From assembly GCA_019418225.1 (NCBI GenBank), contig DYCF01000056.1, positions 1-26,542 of the forward strand: a stretch of 26,542 nt of DNA, read 5' to 3'. The notes below the pieces were generated by a model that saw only the letters and a list, made by a program, of their open reading frames with translations, was not told the origin of the DNA and did not search any database. The DNA is from Clostridiales bacterium (GTDB lineage Bacteria; Bacillota; Clostridia; Lachnospirales; Cellulosilyticaceae). Positions 7,980-15,280 of the stretch are shown here, in pieces. Position 1 is the first letter of the stretch, and each line of letters opens with the position of its first letter. A program made the position numbers and the translations under genes.

Positions 7980-9182
7980 CTGATTTGAGAGTTCTAGAGT
8001 GCTAGGTTTAGCAAAGAAGATAACGAATTCAGTGCCTTCCCCAAGTGTACTATAAACAAATATTTTTGCTTGATGGGTGGCACAGATTTGATGGGCTATT
8101 GCAAGTCCTAAACCCGTACCACCTGTATTTTTATTACGGGCTTCGTCTACGCGGTAAAAGCGTTCAAATAAGTGTGGGATATGTTCTTTTGGGATACCTA
8201 TTCCATTATCCTTTACAGAAAGAACGATATTTTGTTTTGTAATGGCGCAGCCTAGAGTGACACAACCACCTTCAGGGGTATATTTAAGGGCATTATCTAC
8301 TAGGATACGAATAAGTTCTTTGATGAGCGCAGGGTCACCGACGAGTTGAACATTATCTTCTACTTTAGAAAGTAAATCGTGTTCATCGTCTATAAAGCTC
8401 GTTTCTTTGAGTACATCTCTGCATATTTTTGAGAGGTCTATAAGCTGCATTTCTACTTTTAAGGTATTTTTATCACTACGAGATAGAAAGAGTAATTTTT
8501 CTAAAAGATTTTTCATATTGGCTGTTTCTTGCGTAATGGACTGAATACTTTCTTCTAGGATTTTAGGGTCATCTTTTCCCCATCGATTAAGCATATCTGT
8601 ATAGCCTTGAATGATAGCTACGGGTGTACGTAGTTCATGTGAGGCATCGGAAGCAAATTGTTTTTGGCGTTCAACAAAGACTTCAATACGATCCATCATT
8701 TCATTAAAGGTGAGTGCCAAGTCTTTAAGCTCATCTTTTGCACCCTTAGTATCAAGGCGTGTAACTAAATCAGTTCCTTTGATTTCTTTAACTGTTGTAG
8801 TCATATCCTTAAGTGGTTTTAACATTTTCTCGACAATATGTTTTCCAAGTAAAAAGAAGATTGCCAAGGAAATAAGCATCATGATTCCCATAAGTATGGA
8901 GAATTGCATAATTAAAGAATCAAAAGAAAGATTTTCTGATTGTGCCTGCTCTAAAAAGATACTTGTGCCAATAAAGTAGGTGATTGCAAAGAGTAATATA
9001 TATAGACCGCTATAAAGTAAATTAATTTTAAAGGCAATTGAAAATCTAAATCTATTAAAGAATATGCTTACGGCTTTTAGAGCTAATAAGAATATACCAT
9101 TTATAAGTGCTAGTAGGGCCTTAATAGTGAAAGCTATAGATGCATAAATTAAATAAAATGACTTTTTAATGACTCGCCACAT
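7965..9182 (-). CDS. Membrane histidine kinase (HAMP-HisKA-HATPase)
   Basis: 405 residues. Order: hydrophobic segments at about 12-42, 56-77 and 91-113; HAMP 114-170; HisKA with phosphoacceptor H182 in ASDASHELRTP; ATPase with N-box N297 (LVDNALKYT), G1 DNGIGI (325-330) and G2 GGTGLGL (354-360). All catalytic motifs are intact. The segment between the last two membrane helices is only about 13 residues, so there is no folded external sensor domain; the signal is probably sensed in or at the membrane. Its start lies within the regulator gene (17-nt overlap), so the pair is translationally coupled. The closest general type is the ArlS/CssS-like kinases; the stimulus is unknown. Confidence 0.93.
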   Translation of the reverse strand: MWRVIKKSFYLIYASIAFTIKALLALINGIFLLALKAVSIFFNRFRFSIAFKINLLYSGLYILLFAITYFIGTSIFLEQAQSENLSFDSLIMQFSILMGIMMLISLAIFFLLGKHIVEKMLKPLKDMTTTVKEIKGTDLVTRLDTKGAKDELKDLALTFNEMMDRIEVFVERQKQFASDASHELRTPVAIIQGYTDMLNRWGKDDPKILEESIQSITQETANMKNLLEKLLFLSRSDKNTLKVEMQLIDLSKICRDVLKETSFIDDEHDLLSKVEDNVQLVGDPALIKELIRILVDNALKYTPEGGCVTLGCAITKQNIVLSVKDNGIGIPKEHIPHLFERFYRVDEARNKNTGGTGLGLAIAHQICATHQAKIFVYSTLGEGTEFVIFFAKPSTLELSNQKETC

Positions 9183-9861
9183 CTTTTATTTGATACCCCA
9201 TTCCTCTAATAGTATAGATTAATTTATCCTGGAAGTTTTGATCAATTTTATTTCTGAGATAACGGATATAGACATCTACCACATTGGTATCACCTAAATA
9301 ATCATAACCCCAAACTTTTTCTAGAATTTGTTCCCTAGTGACAACTAAGCTTTTGTTACGCATGAGATATTCTAGAAGCTCGAATTCTTTTTTGGTGAGT
9401 GCGATAGGTGTAGTTTCATAACTAACTTCATATTTCTCGGGACATAAAGAAAGTTTGCCACAGGTTAATACTTCTTGCGTCATGGACGTAGAAGAAGATG
9501 GTGTTTTTAGTTTAAAGAGCACACGGATGCGGGCTAGGAGTTCTTCAATGGCAAAAGGTTTTGTAATATAATCTTGGGCACCTAAATCTAGCCCCATAAC
9601 TTTATCCATAACGTCATCTTTGGCAGTAAGCATGATAACTGGTAAATCAGAAGTTTGGCGAATACGGCGTAGTACTTCCATGCCATTAAGAGAAGGAAGC
9701 ATGACATCGAGAATCACTAAATCAAAGTTGCCATCTAATGCTTTACTGAGTCCTTCTCTACCATCATGAGAAAGGTCAACACTATACCCTTCATGCTCAA
9801 GTTCAAGTTGTAAAAAACGTGCAATTTTTACTTCGTCTTCTATGATTAATAATTGCTTCAA
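9166..9861 (-). CDS. OmpR/PhoB-family response regulator
   Basis: 231 residues. Receiver domain 1-115 with acidic pocket E8/D9, phosphoacceptor D52 (LVILDVMLP), T79 and K101; winged-helix DNA-binding domain about 130-228, with the typical LTKKEFELLEYL and the final YTIRGMGYQI. The start is TTG: TTG AAG CAA gives MKQLLIIEDE, preceded by AGGTGA at 4 nt; no ATG fits. It is the first gene of the two-component operon, followed with overlap by its kinase. Targets are unknown. Confidence 0.95.
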   Translation of the reverse strand: MKQLLIIEDEVKIARFLQLELEHEGYSVDLSHDGREGLSKALDGNFDLVILDVMLPSLNGMEVLRRIRQTSDLPVIMLTAKDDVMDKVMGLDLGAQDYITKPFAIEELLARIRVLFKLKTPSSSTSMTQEVLTCGKLSLCPEKYEVSYETTPIALTKKEFELLEYLMRNKSLVVTREQILEKVWGYDYLGDTNVVDVYIRYLRNKIDQNFQDKLIYTIRGMGYQIKDVASH

Positions 9862-9998
9862 GGAATCACCTACTTTTTATATTTATATGATGTTAGTAAC
9901 TTTCTTATATAAACTAAGTATACTAGAGTTGAACTATTAAAAAAATATATTTGTGCTATTTATATGATGTATATATAGTTAGAGTTGGTTTCTTTATA

Positions 9999-10068
9999 AT
10001 TAGAGACACCAGTTATGAATTTGAAATAGGCATCTTGTAAATTAGTTGCGCTAGATGTGAAATCTATG
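9999..10068 (-). repeat. Decayed, internally deleted copy of the 115-bp repeat (copy D)
   Basis: On the plus strand it reads TTAGAGACACC, then TTGAAATA, CAT and GTAAATT in the same order and near the same spacing as copy A, followed by ATGTGAAATCTAT, which matches the end of copy A exactly. About 45 bp of the middle are missing. The stretch just before it (TTGGTTTCTTTATA) looks like the end of another copy facing the other way, so this may be a collapsed tail-to-tail pair. Confidence 0.5.
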
Positions 10069-10172
10069 TATAAAACAGCTAGTATTATGCCTATAGTTTA
10101 AATATAGACAAATACATATATATTTAAACAGATGTTATAAACAAGCACGAGTCTTATACGTAATACAAACTT

Positions 10173-10213
10173 GAAAAGGGCTGCTAGCACCTAGGTGTAA
10201 GCAGCCTCTTTTC
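10173..10213 (-). terminator. Terminator of the downstream UBA-like gene
   Basis: The stem AGCAGCC/GGCTGCT, with flanking GAAAAG/CTTTTC pairing and the inner palindrome CACCTAGGTG, begins a few nt after the stop codon at 10220. On the minus strand it ends in CTTTTC, a short T-run, so efficiency may be moderate. Confidence 0.7.
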
Positions 10214-10219
10214 GAGGGG

Positions 10220-10639
10220 TTATTTTGAAAACTCATCAAATGTTGAATTAATTTTATTGGCTAAGTCATTGTCACCTTTGATATGAATGCGTACACCAAA
10301 GACAAGAGCAATAATAATTGCAACGATAGATACATGGAAGCAAAGAATAATTGAAATTAAAGCAACAGAAAGTGGTACATCGATGTAAGTGCGATCTTTT
10401 TTCTTCATGATGAAATTAGTGGCATTTAATTTATTAATGAAGTTTGTAATTTTTTCACTAGTAGAATTATGATTTGTGTTATGTGCGGTAGTGGCTGTTT
10501 TAATTTTTTCACCTTTTTCAAGGAGAAGTAAGGCTTCTAATATATCGCCATTAGCCGCTTCAAGAGCAGCTTTTGCTTCGGCATATGAAACGTTGGCACG
10601 TTGCATGATTAAATCTATTTGTTCAAGCGTAATTTCCAT
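10220..10639 (-). CDS. UBA-like plus membrane-segment protein (DUF4342-like), copy 2
   Basis: 139 residues from the ATG at 10639, with AAGGAG 9 nt upstream; an in-frame TTG at 10648 directly abuts that ribosome site and is rejected. Residues 1-42 form a UBA/TS-N-like three-helix domain (QRANVSYAEAKAALEAANGD), the kind that in nascent-polypeptide or EF-Ts-like proteins binds partners. A polar linker (about 45-60) follows, then FIMKKKDRTYIDVPLS and one or two hydrophobic segments (about 86-118). This order fits DUF4342. It is a clear paralogue of the adjacent upstream gene. Function is unknown; a membrane-anchored binding domain is an inference. Confidence 0.85.
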   Translation of the reverse strand: MEITLEQIDLIMQRANVSYAEAKAALEAANGDILEALLLLEKGEKIKTATTAHNTNHNSTSEKITNFINKLNATNFIMKKKDRTYIDVPLSVALISIILCFHVSIVAIIIALVFGVRIHIKGDNDLANKINSTFDEFSK

Positions 10640-10660
10640 ACTATACAACTCCTTTTTTAG

Positions 10661-10705
10661 TATACTTAGCTATTAGAAAAGGATAGGATAAGATAGCTAA
10701 GTATA
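10661..10705. promoter_or_regulatory. Perfect 13-bp inverted repeat before the second UBA-like gene
   Basis: TATACTTAGCTAT (10661-10673) and ATAGCTAAGTATA (10693-10705) are exact inverted repeats around a 19-nt purine-rich loop. They lie immediately upstream of the ribosome site of the 10220-10639 gene. No T-run follows on either strand, so this is not a terminator; an operator or an mRNA-processing/stability hairpin between the two paralogues is possible. Confidence 0.6.
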
Positions 10706-10766
10706 GTATTTAATAACTTTATTTTAGAATAGAAAACTTAGAAAAGAATAAGTGAAACATTAAAAT

Positions 10767-11168
10767 TTAATGAGAAAATGTTGAGTTAAATTTTTCTGCA
10801 ACCTCATTCTCACCTTCAATATTCATTTTAACACCTAGTACTAAGGCAACAATGATTCCAATGAATGAAAATGGTAAGCAAACGATGAAGAGGAGAATGG
10901 CAACTGCTAATGGTAAATTAATAAAAGTATGTTCTCCTTTTTTCATAATGAAAGAAGATTGATTGAGGTTATGAATGAAACCCTTGAGACGTTTACCGCA
11001 ACTTTCTTTTGGCTGAGGAGCTGGTTTGATTTTTTGATTTTGTTCAAGTCTAAGAAGTGCTTCTACCATATCCCCAGTTGTTTGCTCAAGTGCTTCTTTA
11101 GCTTCAGCATAAGATACGTTGGCACGTTGCATAATTGCATCGATTTGTTCTAAAGTAATATTTGTCAT
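10767..11168 (-). CDS. UBA-like plus membrane-segment protein (DUF4342-like), copy 1
   Basis: 133 residues. N-terminal UBA/TS-N-like domain (3-45, QRANVSYAEAKEALEQTTGD), short Pro/Lys linker, then SSFIMKKGEHTFINLPLAVAI running into a hydrophobic segment (about 83-112) and a short polar tail. It shares the long identical stretch IMQRANVSYAEAK and the same domain order with the downstream gene, so the two arose by tandem duplication; linkers and tails have diverged. AGGGAGAG lies before the ATG. Partner and function are unknown. Confidence 0.86.
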   Translation of the reverse strand: MTNITLEQIDAIMQRANVSYAEAKEALEQTTGDMVEALLRLEQNQKIKPAPQPKESCGKRLKGFIHNLNQSSFIMKKGEHTFINLPLAVAILLFIVCLPFSFIGIIVALVLGVKMNIEGENEVAEKFNSTFSH

Positions 11169-11303
11169 AATTAATCTCTCCCTTAAAAACTAAATTTGAT
11201 TTATTTGATGATGTTAGTATAAGGAAGATAGATTAGAGAAAAATAAATGATTTATTAGAATTCTATGAGAAGTAGGTAATAAAAAGATGAGAAGAAAAAA
11301 GAC

Positions 11304-11336
11304 AAAAGAGACTGTACACACTTGTAACAGTCTCTT
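11304..11336 (-). terminator. Terminator of the 11348-11776 gene
   Basis: On the minus strand AAGAGACTGT pairs with ACAGTCTCTT around an 11-nt loop, followed by TTGTCTTTTTT. It is about 12 nt past the stop codon. Confidence 0.88.
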
Positions 11337-11347
11337 GTATATAAAAT

Positions 11348-11776
11348 CTATATTGTTTTAAAAGAATCAAAGAGTGAAGAGGCAAAAATATCTGAGTCTT
11401 CATCTGCTTCGATAACACATTCATCTTCATCCCCTATATAGAAGAGAACTTTATCACCTTGAATAAGCCCTAAGTTAAGGTGTAAGTTTGTTTTCATGCC
11501 AAGGAGAAGTTCTTTTACTTCCTCTGTAAGGGAAGCAATAATCATAGAGAAACCTTCCTTTTCTTCTAAAGTTTCTTCAAGTGAACCAAGTTCATCTGCA
11601 TTTTCGATGATGTGAGTTGCAGCTAAGAATCTATTTTTAAAAGTAGTTACTTCAGAAGTTTCGTCTGTAGTATTTGGGAAATAGATATTTACTTTATCAC
11701 ATCTATCGAAGAAGAATTTTAGAATGTCAGAAAGTAAGTTTAAATCTATAGTAGATAGTTTTGAATAGCGTCGCAT
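11348..11776 (-). CDS. Hypothetical acidic protein
   Basis: 142 residues, not recognised. It is strongly acidic at the C-terminus (GDEDECVIEADEDSD) and looks like a soluble alpha/beta protein without signal peptide or membrane segment. AAGGAG lies about 10 nt before the ATG. It has a strong promoter of its own (11826-11854) and its own terminator, so it is a single-gene transcript, which supports it being real despite the lack of a family. No function is proposed. Confidence 0.8.
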   Translation of the reverse strand: MRRYSKLSTIDLNLLSDILKFFFDRCDKVNIYFPNTTDETSEVTTFKNRFLAATHIIENADELGSLEETLEEKEGFSMIIASLTEEVKELLLGMKTNLHLNLGLIQGDKVLFYIGDEDECVIEADEDSDIFASSLFDSFKTI

Positions 11777-11825
11777 AAATAGTAAGCTCCTTATCTTTTG
11801 TGCTTATATGAGTTTTTATATTTTT

Positions 11826-11854
11826 ATTATACCCAAATCATAGCGCGGTATCAA
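11826..11854 (-). promoter_or_regulatory. Sigma-A promoter of the 11348-11776 gene
   Basis: On the minus strand TTGATA, a 17-nt spacer and a perfect TATAAT. It predicts a leader of about 43 nt before the ATG at 11776. Confidence 0.8.
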
Positions 11855-11864
11855 TGATAAGCTA

Positions 11865-12152
11865 TTAAGAGATCAGCCATTCATAGGAAAATTCCTGTTT
11901 AAAGGTATCTAAGACTTGATTGTAGCTGCTAAAACCTTCGTCCATTAAACGATGAGATATAACAGCTTCAGTATCCTTATTGGCAAAGCTGTTCCAAATA
12001 TAGTACAAAATACCTTCGGCAGAAAAATCCTTAAGCACTTCACGAGTGTGTGAGAAATCTTCTTTTAATTGTGAGGATGCATAGGGTGCGGAAATTATAG
12101 GATTAAATAAGTTTTCATCAAGATAATTTAATAACTGTTGTTTTTTGTTCAT
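11865..12152 (-). CDS. Small hypothetical protein
   Basis: 95 residues, not recognised. The sequence is aromatic-rich and appears mostly helical, with no export signal. A strong GGAGG lies about 10 nt before the ATG. It has a putative promoter upstream (12187-12215), and the next gene downstream has its own promoter whose -35 begins 11 nt past this gene's stop codon. No clear terminator separates the two. Confidence 0.75.
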   Translation of the reverse strand: MNKKQQLLNYLDENLFNPIISAPYASSQLKEDFSHTREVLKDFSAEGILYYIWNSFANKDTEAVISHRLMDEGFSSYNQVLDTFKQEFSYEWLIS

Positions 12153-12186
12153 AACTATACATAACCTCCTTTTTCATATGGTATGA

Positions 12187-12237
12187 ACTATAAATTTAAA
12201 CCCGTATATTCTAAATAAGAATAGGGGAAAGCCCCTA
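12187..12237 (-). promoter_or_regulatory. Putative promoter of the 95-residue gene, with adjacent palindrome
   Basis: On the minus strand TTTAGA (12210-12215), a 17-nt spacer and TATAGT (12187-12192). Six bases beyond the -35 is the perfect hairpin TAGGGG-AAAG-CCCCTA (12222-12237), the only GC-rich patch in this AT-rich stretch. It has no T-run, so it could be an operator. Confidence 0.5.
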
Positions 12238-12422
12238 CTATATAAATATGAAGATATTAATGAATATATGCATATAATATATGAAATATGAATTAAATCT
12301 TCAGGGATATTTAGCCTTTTTTCGGGGTAGATATTTAGTATGTTTACTTTCTAAGAAAAATATACATCCTTAATATGTATTTTAAAATAAATAAGGGTAT
12401 AGAAATAATTAAAAAAACATTA

Positions 12423-12431
12423 TGTTATAAT
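12423..12431 (+). promoter_or_regulatory. Extended -10 promoter of the hydrolase gene
   Basis: TGTTATAAT is a perfect TGn-TATAAT extended -10; no good -35 is present. It predicts a start of transcription near 12438, which places the ATG at 12462 as the first usable start. Confidence 0.6.
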
Positions 12432-12461
12432 AAAATTAAAAAGATAAGTGAGGCAAGGTTA

Positions 12462-13235
12462 ATGAAGGTAATGACATTTAATATACGTGCGGATAATGTA
12501 CTTGATATTAATAATAGGTGGGAAAAAAGAGCTCATTTAGTATATGAAACAATCAAATATTATGACTGTGATATTATAGGTCTACAAGAAGTAACAGAGA
12601 AAATGCATAGGGACATTTGTAATAACATGAAAGACTATACAATATTAGGCTTAGGACGAACTAAAAAATTCTTTTCCGAAAAAAATAGCCTTTTAATTAA
12701 AAAGAAATATAGTGTTTTAGAACATAAAACTTTTTGGCTTTCAAAGACACCAAGTAAAAGTGGGAGTACAGTATGGTTTTCATTGTTTCCTAGAATCTGT
12801 ACAACTGCCGTATGTCAGTCAGAATCAGGTCAGAAAATAAGGATATATAATACACATTTAGATTGCTTATCGGCTAAGGCTAGAGAATTTGGGCTTAAGA
12901 AGATTATAGAAGTTATGGAAAAAAACTATGAGAAAGAGCAGTTACCTTGCATTTTAATGGGAGATTTTAATGCAACTCCTAATAGTAAGTTAATGAAGAA
13001 TTTCAAGGATGGGACATATACTAGTAAAAAACTTTTTGCTGTACAAGATGTTAATGAAGCACTTTATAGCAAAACAACCATGAGTATGTTCAAAGGAAGA
13101 GAAAAGGGCGTGCATATAGATTATATTTTTGTATCTGAAGAGTTTGAGATAGAGAATGCAGAAGTAATTAAGTATAATAAGGCAGGAAAATATCCATCAG
13201 ATCATTATCCAATCGTGGCTAAATTAAAGATATAG
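12462..13235 (+). CDS. Endonuclease/exonuclease/phosphatase-family hydrolase
   Basis: 257 residues. All active-site motifs of the EEP (exonuclease III/DNase I-like) superfamily are present: FNIRADN (6-12), LQEV with E43, NTHLD (130-134), GDFN with D168 and N170, HIDYIF with D220, and the SDHYPI pair D247/H248. Substrate (DNA, RNA, nucleotide or phospholipid phosphate) cannot be decided. There is no signal peptide, so it is cytoplasmic. The start is chosen from the extended -10 upstream, the GAGG at 12450 and the family's usual MKVMTFNIR beginning. The next gene starts 9 nt after its stop, so they form an operon. Confidence 0.92.
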   Translation: MKVMTFNIRADNVLDINNRWEKRAHLVYETIKYYDCDIIGLQEVTEKMHRDICNNMKDYTILGLGRTKKFFSEKNSLLIKKKYSVLEHKTFWLSKTPSKSGSTVWFSLFPRICTTAVCQSESGQKIRIYNTHLDCLSAKAREFGLKKIIEVMEKNYEKEQLPCILMGDFNATPNSKLMKNFKDGTYTSKKLFAVQDVNEALYSKTTMSMFKGREKGVHIDYIFVSEEFEIENAEVIKYNKAGKYPSDHYPIVAKLKI

Positions 13236-13244
13236 GGGGAAAAG

Positions 13245-13829
13245 ATGATTAATATTCAAGATGAGGACCAATTTGAAGAAATAAGTATCACTGACTGTGA
13301 CATAATGGAGGTTAATGCGAAGTATGTAGTGTTTCGCGAAGTTATTTTTGAAAATGTAAAGTTTTTTGATGTCAACTTAGAACGTGTAGACTTTATTCAT
13401 ACTAAGTTTATTAACTGTGACCTATCTAACATTAATTTAGAAGAAGCAGTATTTCATTACTGTGAATTTAAAAATTGCAAATTAATTGGGACACACATGG
13501 TAGATGCGTCTACTAGGGAGATTAAATTTGAAGCATGTCATTGTGATTATATAATGTTAGGCGGGAGTAATCTTAAGGATGTAAGCTTCATACAATGTAA
13601 AATGAATCAAGCAGGATTAAGTATATGCAAAATGAAAAACGTAATATTTAAAGAATGTGAGATGCAACGTGTAGATTTTAGTGGGACTAAGCTTAAGGAA
13701 ATAGACTTAAGTACGTGTAATATAGAAGGAATTAATGTAAAACTTGAAGATATTAGAGGTGTTAAGATATCACCTACCCAGGCGGTAGAATTTAGTAAAA
13801 TGCTAGGGGCAGTAGTGGTAGAAGTTTAA
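13245..13829 (+). CDS. Pentapeptide-repeat protein
   Basis: 194 residues. From about residue 20 to 165 it shows the five-residue periodicity A/C-(D/N/E)-(L/F)-x-x, for example VNLERVDFIHTKF and CEFKNCKLIGTHM, expected to fold as a right-handed quadrilateral beta-helix. Unusually many repeat positions carry Cys instead of Ala. Some family members (Qnr, MfpA) mimic DNA and protect gyrase, but most have no known role and nothing here points to a target. GGGGG lies 5 nt before the ATG. It follows the EEP hydrolase by 9 nt. Confidence 0.9.
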   Translation: MINIQDEDQFEEISITDCDIMEVNAKYVVFREVIFENVKFFDVNLERVDFIHTKFINCDLSNINLEEAVFHYCEFKNCKLIGTHMVDASTREIKFEACHCDYIMLGGSNLKDVSFIQCKMNQAGLSICKMKNVIFKECEMQRVDFSGTKLKEIDLSTCNIEGINVKLEDIRGVKISPTQAVEFSKMLGAVVVEV

Positions 13830-13906
13830 ATAGGACTAGTTATTTACGAGGGACTTAAAGTAGTAAAATATTTAAAAGGGAGATTAAAAGGGAAGAGGGG
13901 AGCAAG

Positions 13907-15055
13907 ATGATTGAAAGAGGTGTGAAGGGTAATCTTATAAAAGAAATTAACTATAAGAAGATATTACAGTTATTGTGCAAGGGGGAAGAATGGACAAAGC
14001 TTGACCTCGCAAATACATTAAAGTTAAGTATACCTACAGTAACAACGAATATTAATGAACTTAAGCAAATTGGTATCATTGAAGAAGTAGAATCAGATAT
14101 TTATACAGGTGGTAGAAGGCCTAAGATTATTAAAAGCATTCCGAATTCGAGAGTGGCCATTGGTTTAGGAATAACAAAGTCAACAGTAACAGTTGTAATT
14201 ATGAATCTTAAAAATGAGGTTCTTATCAAGAAAGAAAAGGAATACCTGACAGACCATTTTATTGACTATATTAAAGTTGGAAAGAGTTTAGGGGATGAAT
14301 GTTTATTTGAACTTGGCATCAAAGAAGAGCAAGTTTTAGGAATAGGTATCTCAATCCCAGGTACGATTAATCAAAATAAGCAGGTAGTTGAACATACTAA
14401 TATGGGATATAGCAATATACAGTTAAGTGATATTTATAATTTATTTAATTACAGCGTCTTTATAGATAATGAGGCTAATTTATCCTTATTAGCTGAAAGA
14501 CAGCAAGGAGCATATGAAGAATTTGATGACTTAATTTATATAGGTATTAATGAAGGTTTAGGTGGAGGGATTTTCATTGCGGGTAAACTCTTCAAAGGAA
14601 TTAATGGACGTGCAGGTGAATTTGGTCAGATGCAGATTGAAGATTTCCAAGGAGAAGAATTGATAGAATCAGGAAATGAGGTAGAAGACTATATATCAAC
14701 TAAAGGTTTAATTGATAAGTATAATACTTTAAGTCTTAAGAGGATTAATTACTTTGCAGAATTTGAAAGGCTGATTAAAGAAGAAGATGAAGTTGCAGAA
14801 AAGGTTTTACTTAAAGCAGTTCAAGTTTTACATATGGTTATTTATAACTTAAACATGATATTTGATATTCCAAACTTTATTATTGGTGGGAAGGTTGGCA
14901 GGCTTATTAAGGAAGAACAGATATTTAATATAAGTATATTTGAAGATGAAATGTTAGGTCTTAGTGACTTAAATATATATTTTTCAGATTTAAGAGGTAC
15001 TACGGCTATGGGAGCAGCATTATTACCACTTATTGATTTATATACAGTAGGATAA
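13907..15055 (+). CDS. ROK-family transcriptional regulator (NagC/XylR type) without the zinc motif
   Basis: 382 residues. An N-terminal winged helix-turn-helix (about 17-76, WTKLDLANTLKLSIPTVTTNINEL, ending in GGRRPK) is followed by a ROK domain (about 82-380) with the sugar-binding-type GINEGLGGGI and GRAGEFGQM. The kinase aspartate position reads DNEAN (187-191) instead of NDAN, so it is a repressor, not a kinase. The usual zinc site (His plus CxCGxxGCxE) is replaced at 240-262 by a Cys-free acidic stretch. It lies directly before a cellulase gene, so control of polysaccharide use is a fair guess. Confidence 0.92.
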   Translation: MIERGVKGNLIKEINYKKILQLLCKGEEWTKLDLANTLKLSIPTVTTNINELKQIGIIEEVESDIYTGGRRPKIIKSIPNSRVAIGLGITKSTVTVVIMNLKNEVLIKKEKEYLTDHFIDYIKVGKSLGDECLFELGIKEEQVLGIGISIPGTINQNKQVVEHTNMGYSNIQLSDIYNLFNYSVFIDNEANLSLLAERQQGAYEEFDDLIYIGINEGLGGGIFIAGKLFKGINGRAGEFGQMQIEDFQGEELIESGNEVEDYISTKGLIDKYNTLSLKRINYFAEFERLIKEEDEVAEKVLLKAVQVLHMVIYNLNMIFDIPNFIIGGKVGRLIKEEQIFNISIFEDEMLGLSDLNIYFSDLRGTTAMGAALLPLIDLYTVG

Positions 15056-15068
15056 AAAAAGATATATG

Positions 15069-15112
15069 AAACCCTATAAAAAAGCTGAAAATTAGCTTTT
15101 TTTATAGGGTTA
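15069..15112. terminator. Intrinsic terminator after the ROK gene
   Basis: A 17-bp stem AACCCTATAAAAAAGCT/AGCTTTTTTTATAGGGTT with a 7-nt loop. The T-run is within the second arm, and the symmetry could let it work in both directions. It isolates the cellulase transcript from the ROK gene. Confidence 0.82.
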
Positions 15113-15178
15113 TTTATATGTTGTCATTGACAGGTCTAAGATGTAGTTGAATATGCATTAATATGAAAGAAATGAATA

Positions 15179-15208
15179 TTTACAAAATTTAATTTTAGGG
15201 CGTATAAT
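15179..15208 (+). promoter_or_regulatory. Putative promoter of the cellulase gene
   Basis: TTTACA (15179-15184), an 18-nt spacer and perfect TATAAT (15203-15208), giving a leader of about 65 nt. A second TTGACA at 15127 has no good -10 at the right distance. Confidence 0.6.
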
Positions 15209-15280
15209 TTGATTAATGGTGGGTAGTTAGGTATAAAGGCTACTCATAATAAGTGTTTTAAGCGAAAGGGGAGCTTTAAA

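Larger units (their letters stand above)
9862..10219. other. 358-nt gap: decayed repeat copy and a terminator
   Basis: There is no credible coding frame. The gap holds the region upstream of the response regulator, a probable decayed copy of the 115-bp repeat (9999-10068), an adjoining 20-nt stretch (9979-9998) resembling the repeat's 3' end in the opposite orientation, and the terminator of the next minus-strand gene (10173-10213). No promoter for the regulator could be chosen with confidence. Confidence 0.6.
12153..12461. other. 309-nt divergent intergenic region
   Basis: It separates the minus-strand gene ending its leader at 12152 from the plus-strand hydrolase at 12462. It is very AT-rich. 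It contains a minus-strand promoter, a small GC-rich palindrome and a plus-strand extended -10, all listed separately. An open frame upstream of 12462 exists but lies before the predicted transcription start. Nothing else was recognised. Confidence 0.6.

Noticed and set aside
8611..8979. Plus-strand open frame of 122 codons opposite the histidine kinase
   Set aside because: The minus-strand frame has complete kinase motifs; the plus-strand translation is low-complexity, Ser/Ile-rich and has no ribosome site.
12375..12461. Earlier ATG giving 29 more residues to the EEP hydrolase
   Set aside because: It lies upstream of the extended -10 at 12423-12431, has no ribosome site, and the extension is Lys/Ile-rich and unlike the family.
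15252..15268. cre-like CcpA site (TTTAAGCGAAAG) before the cellulase
   Set aside because: Only the left half fits the TGWAANCGNTNWCA consensus; the right half fails at four positions.
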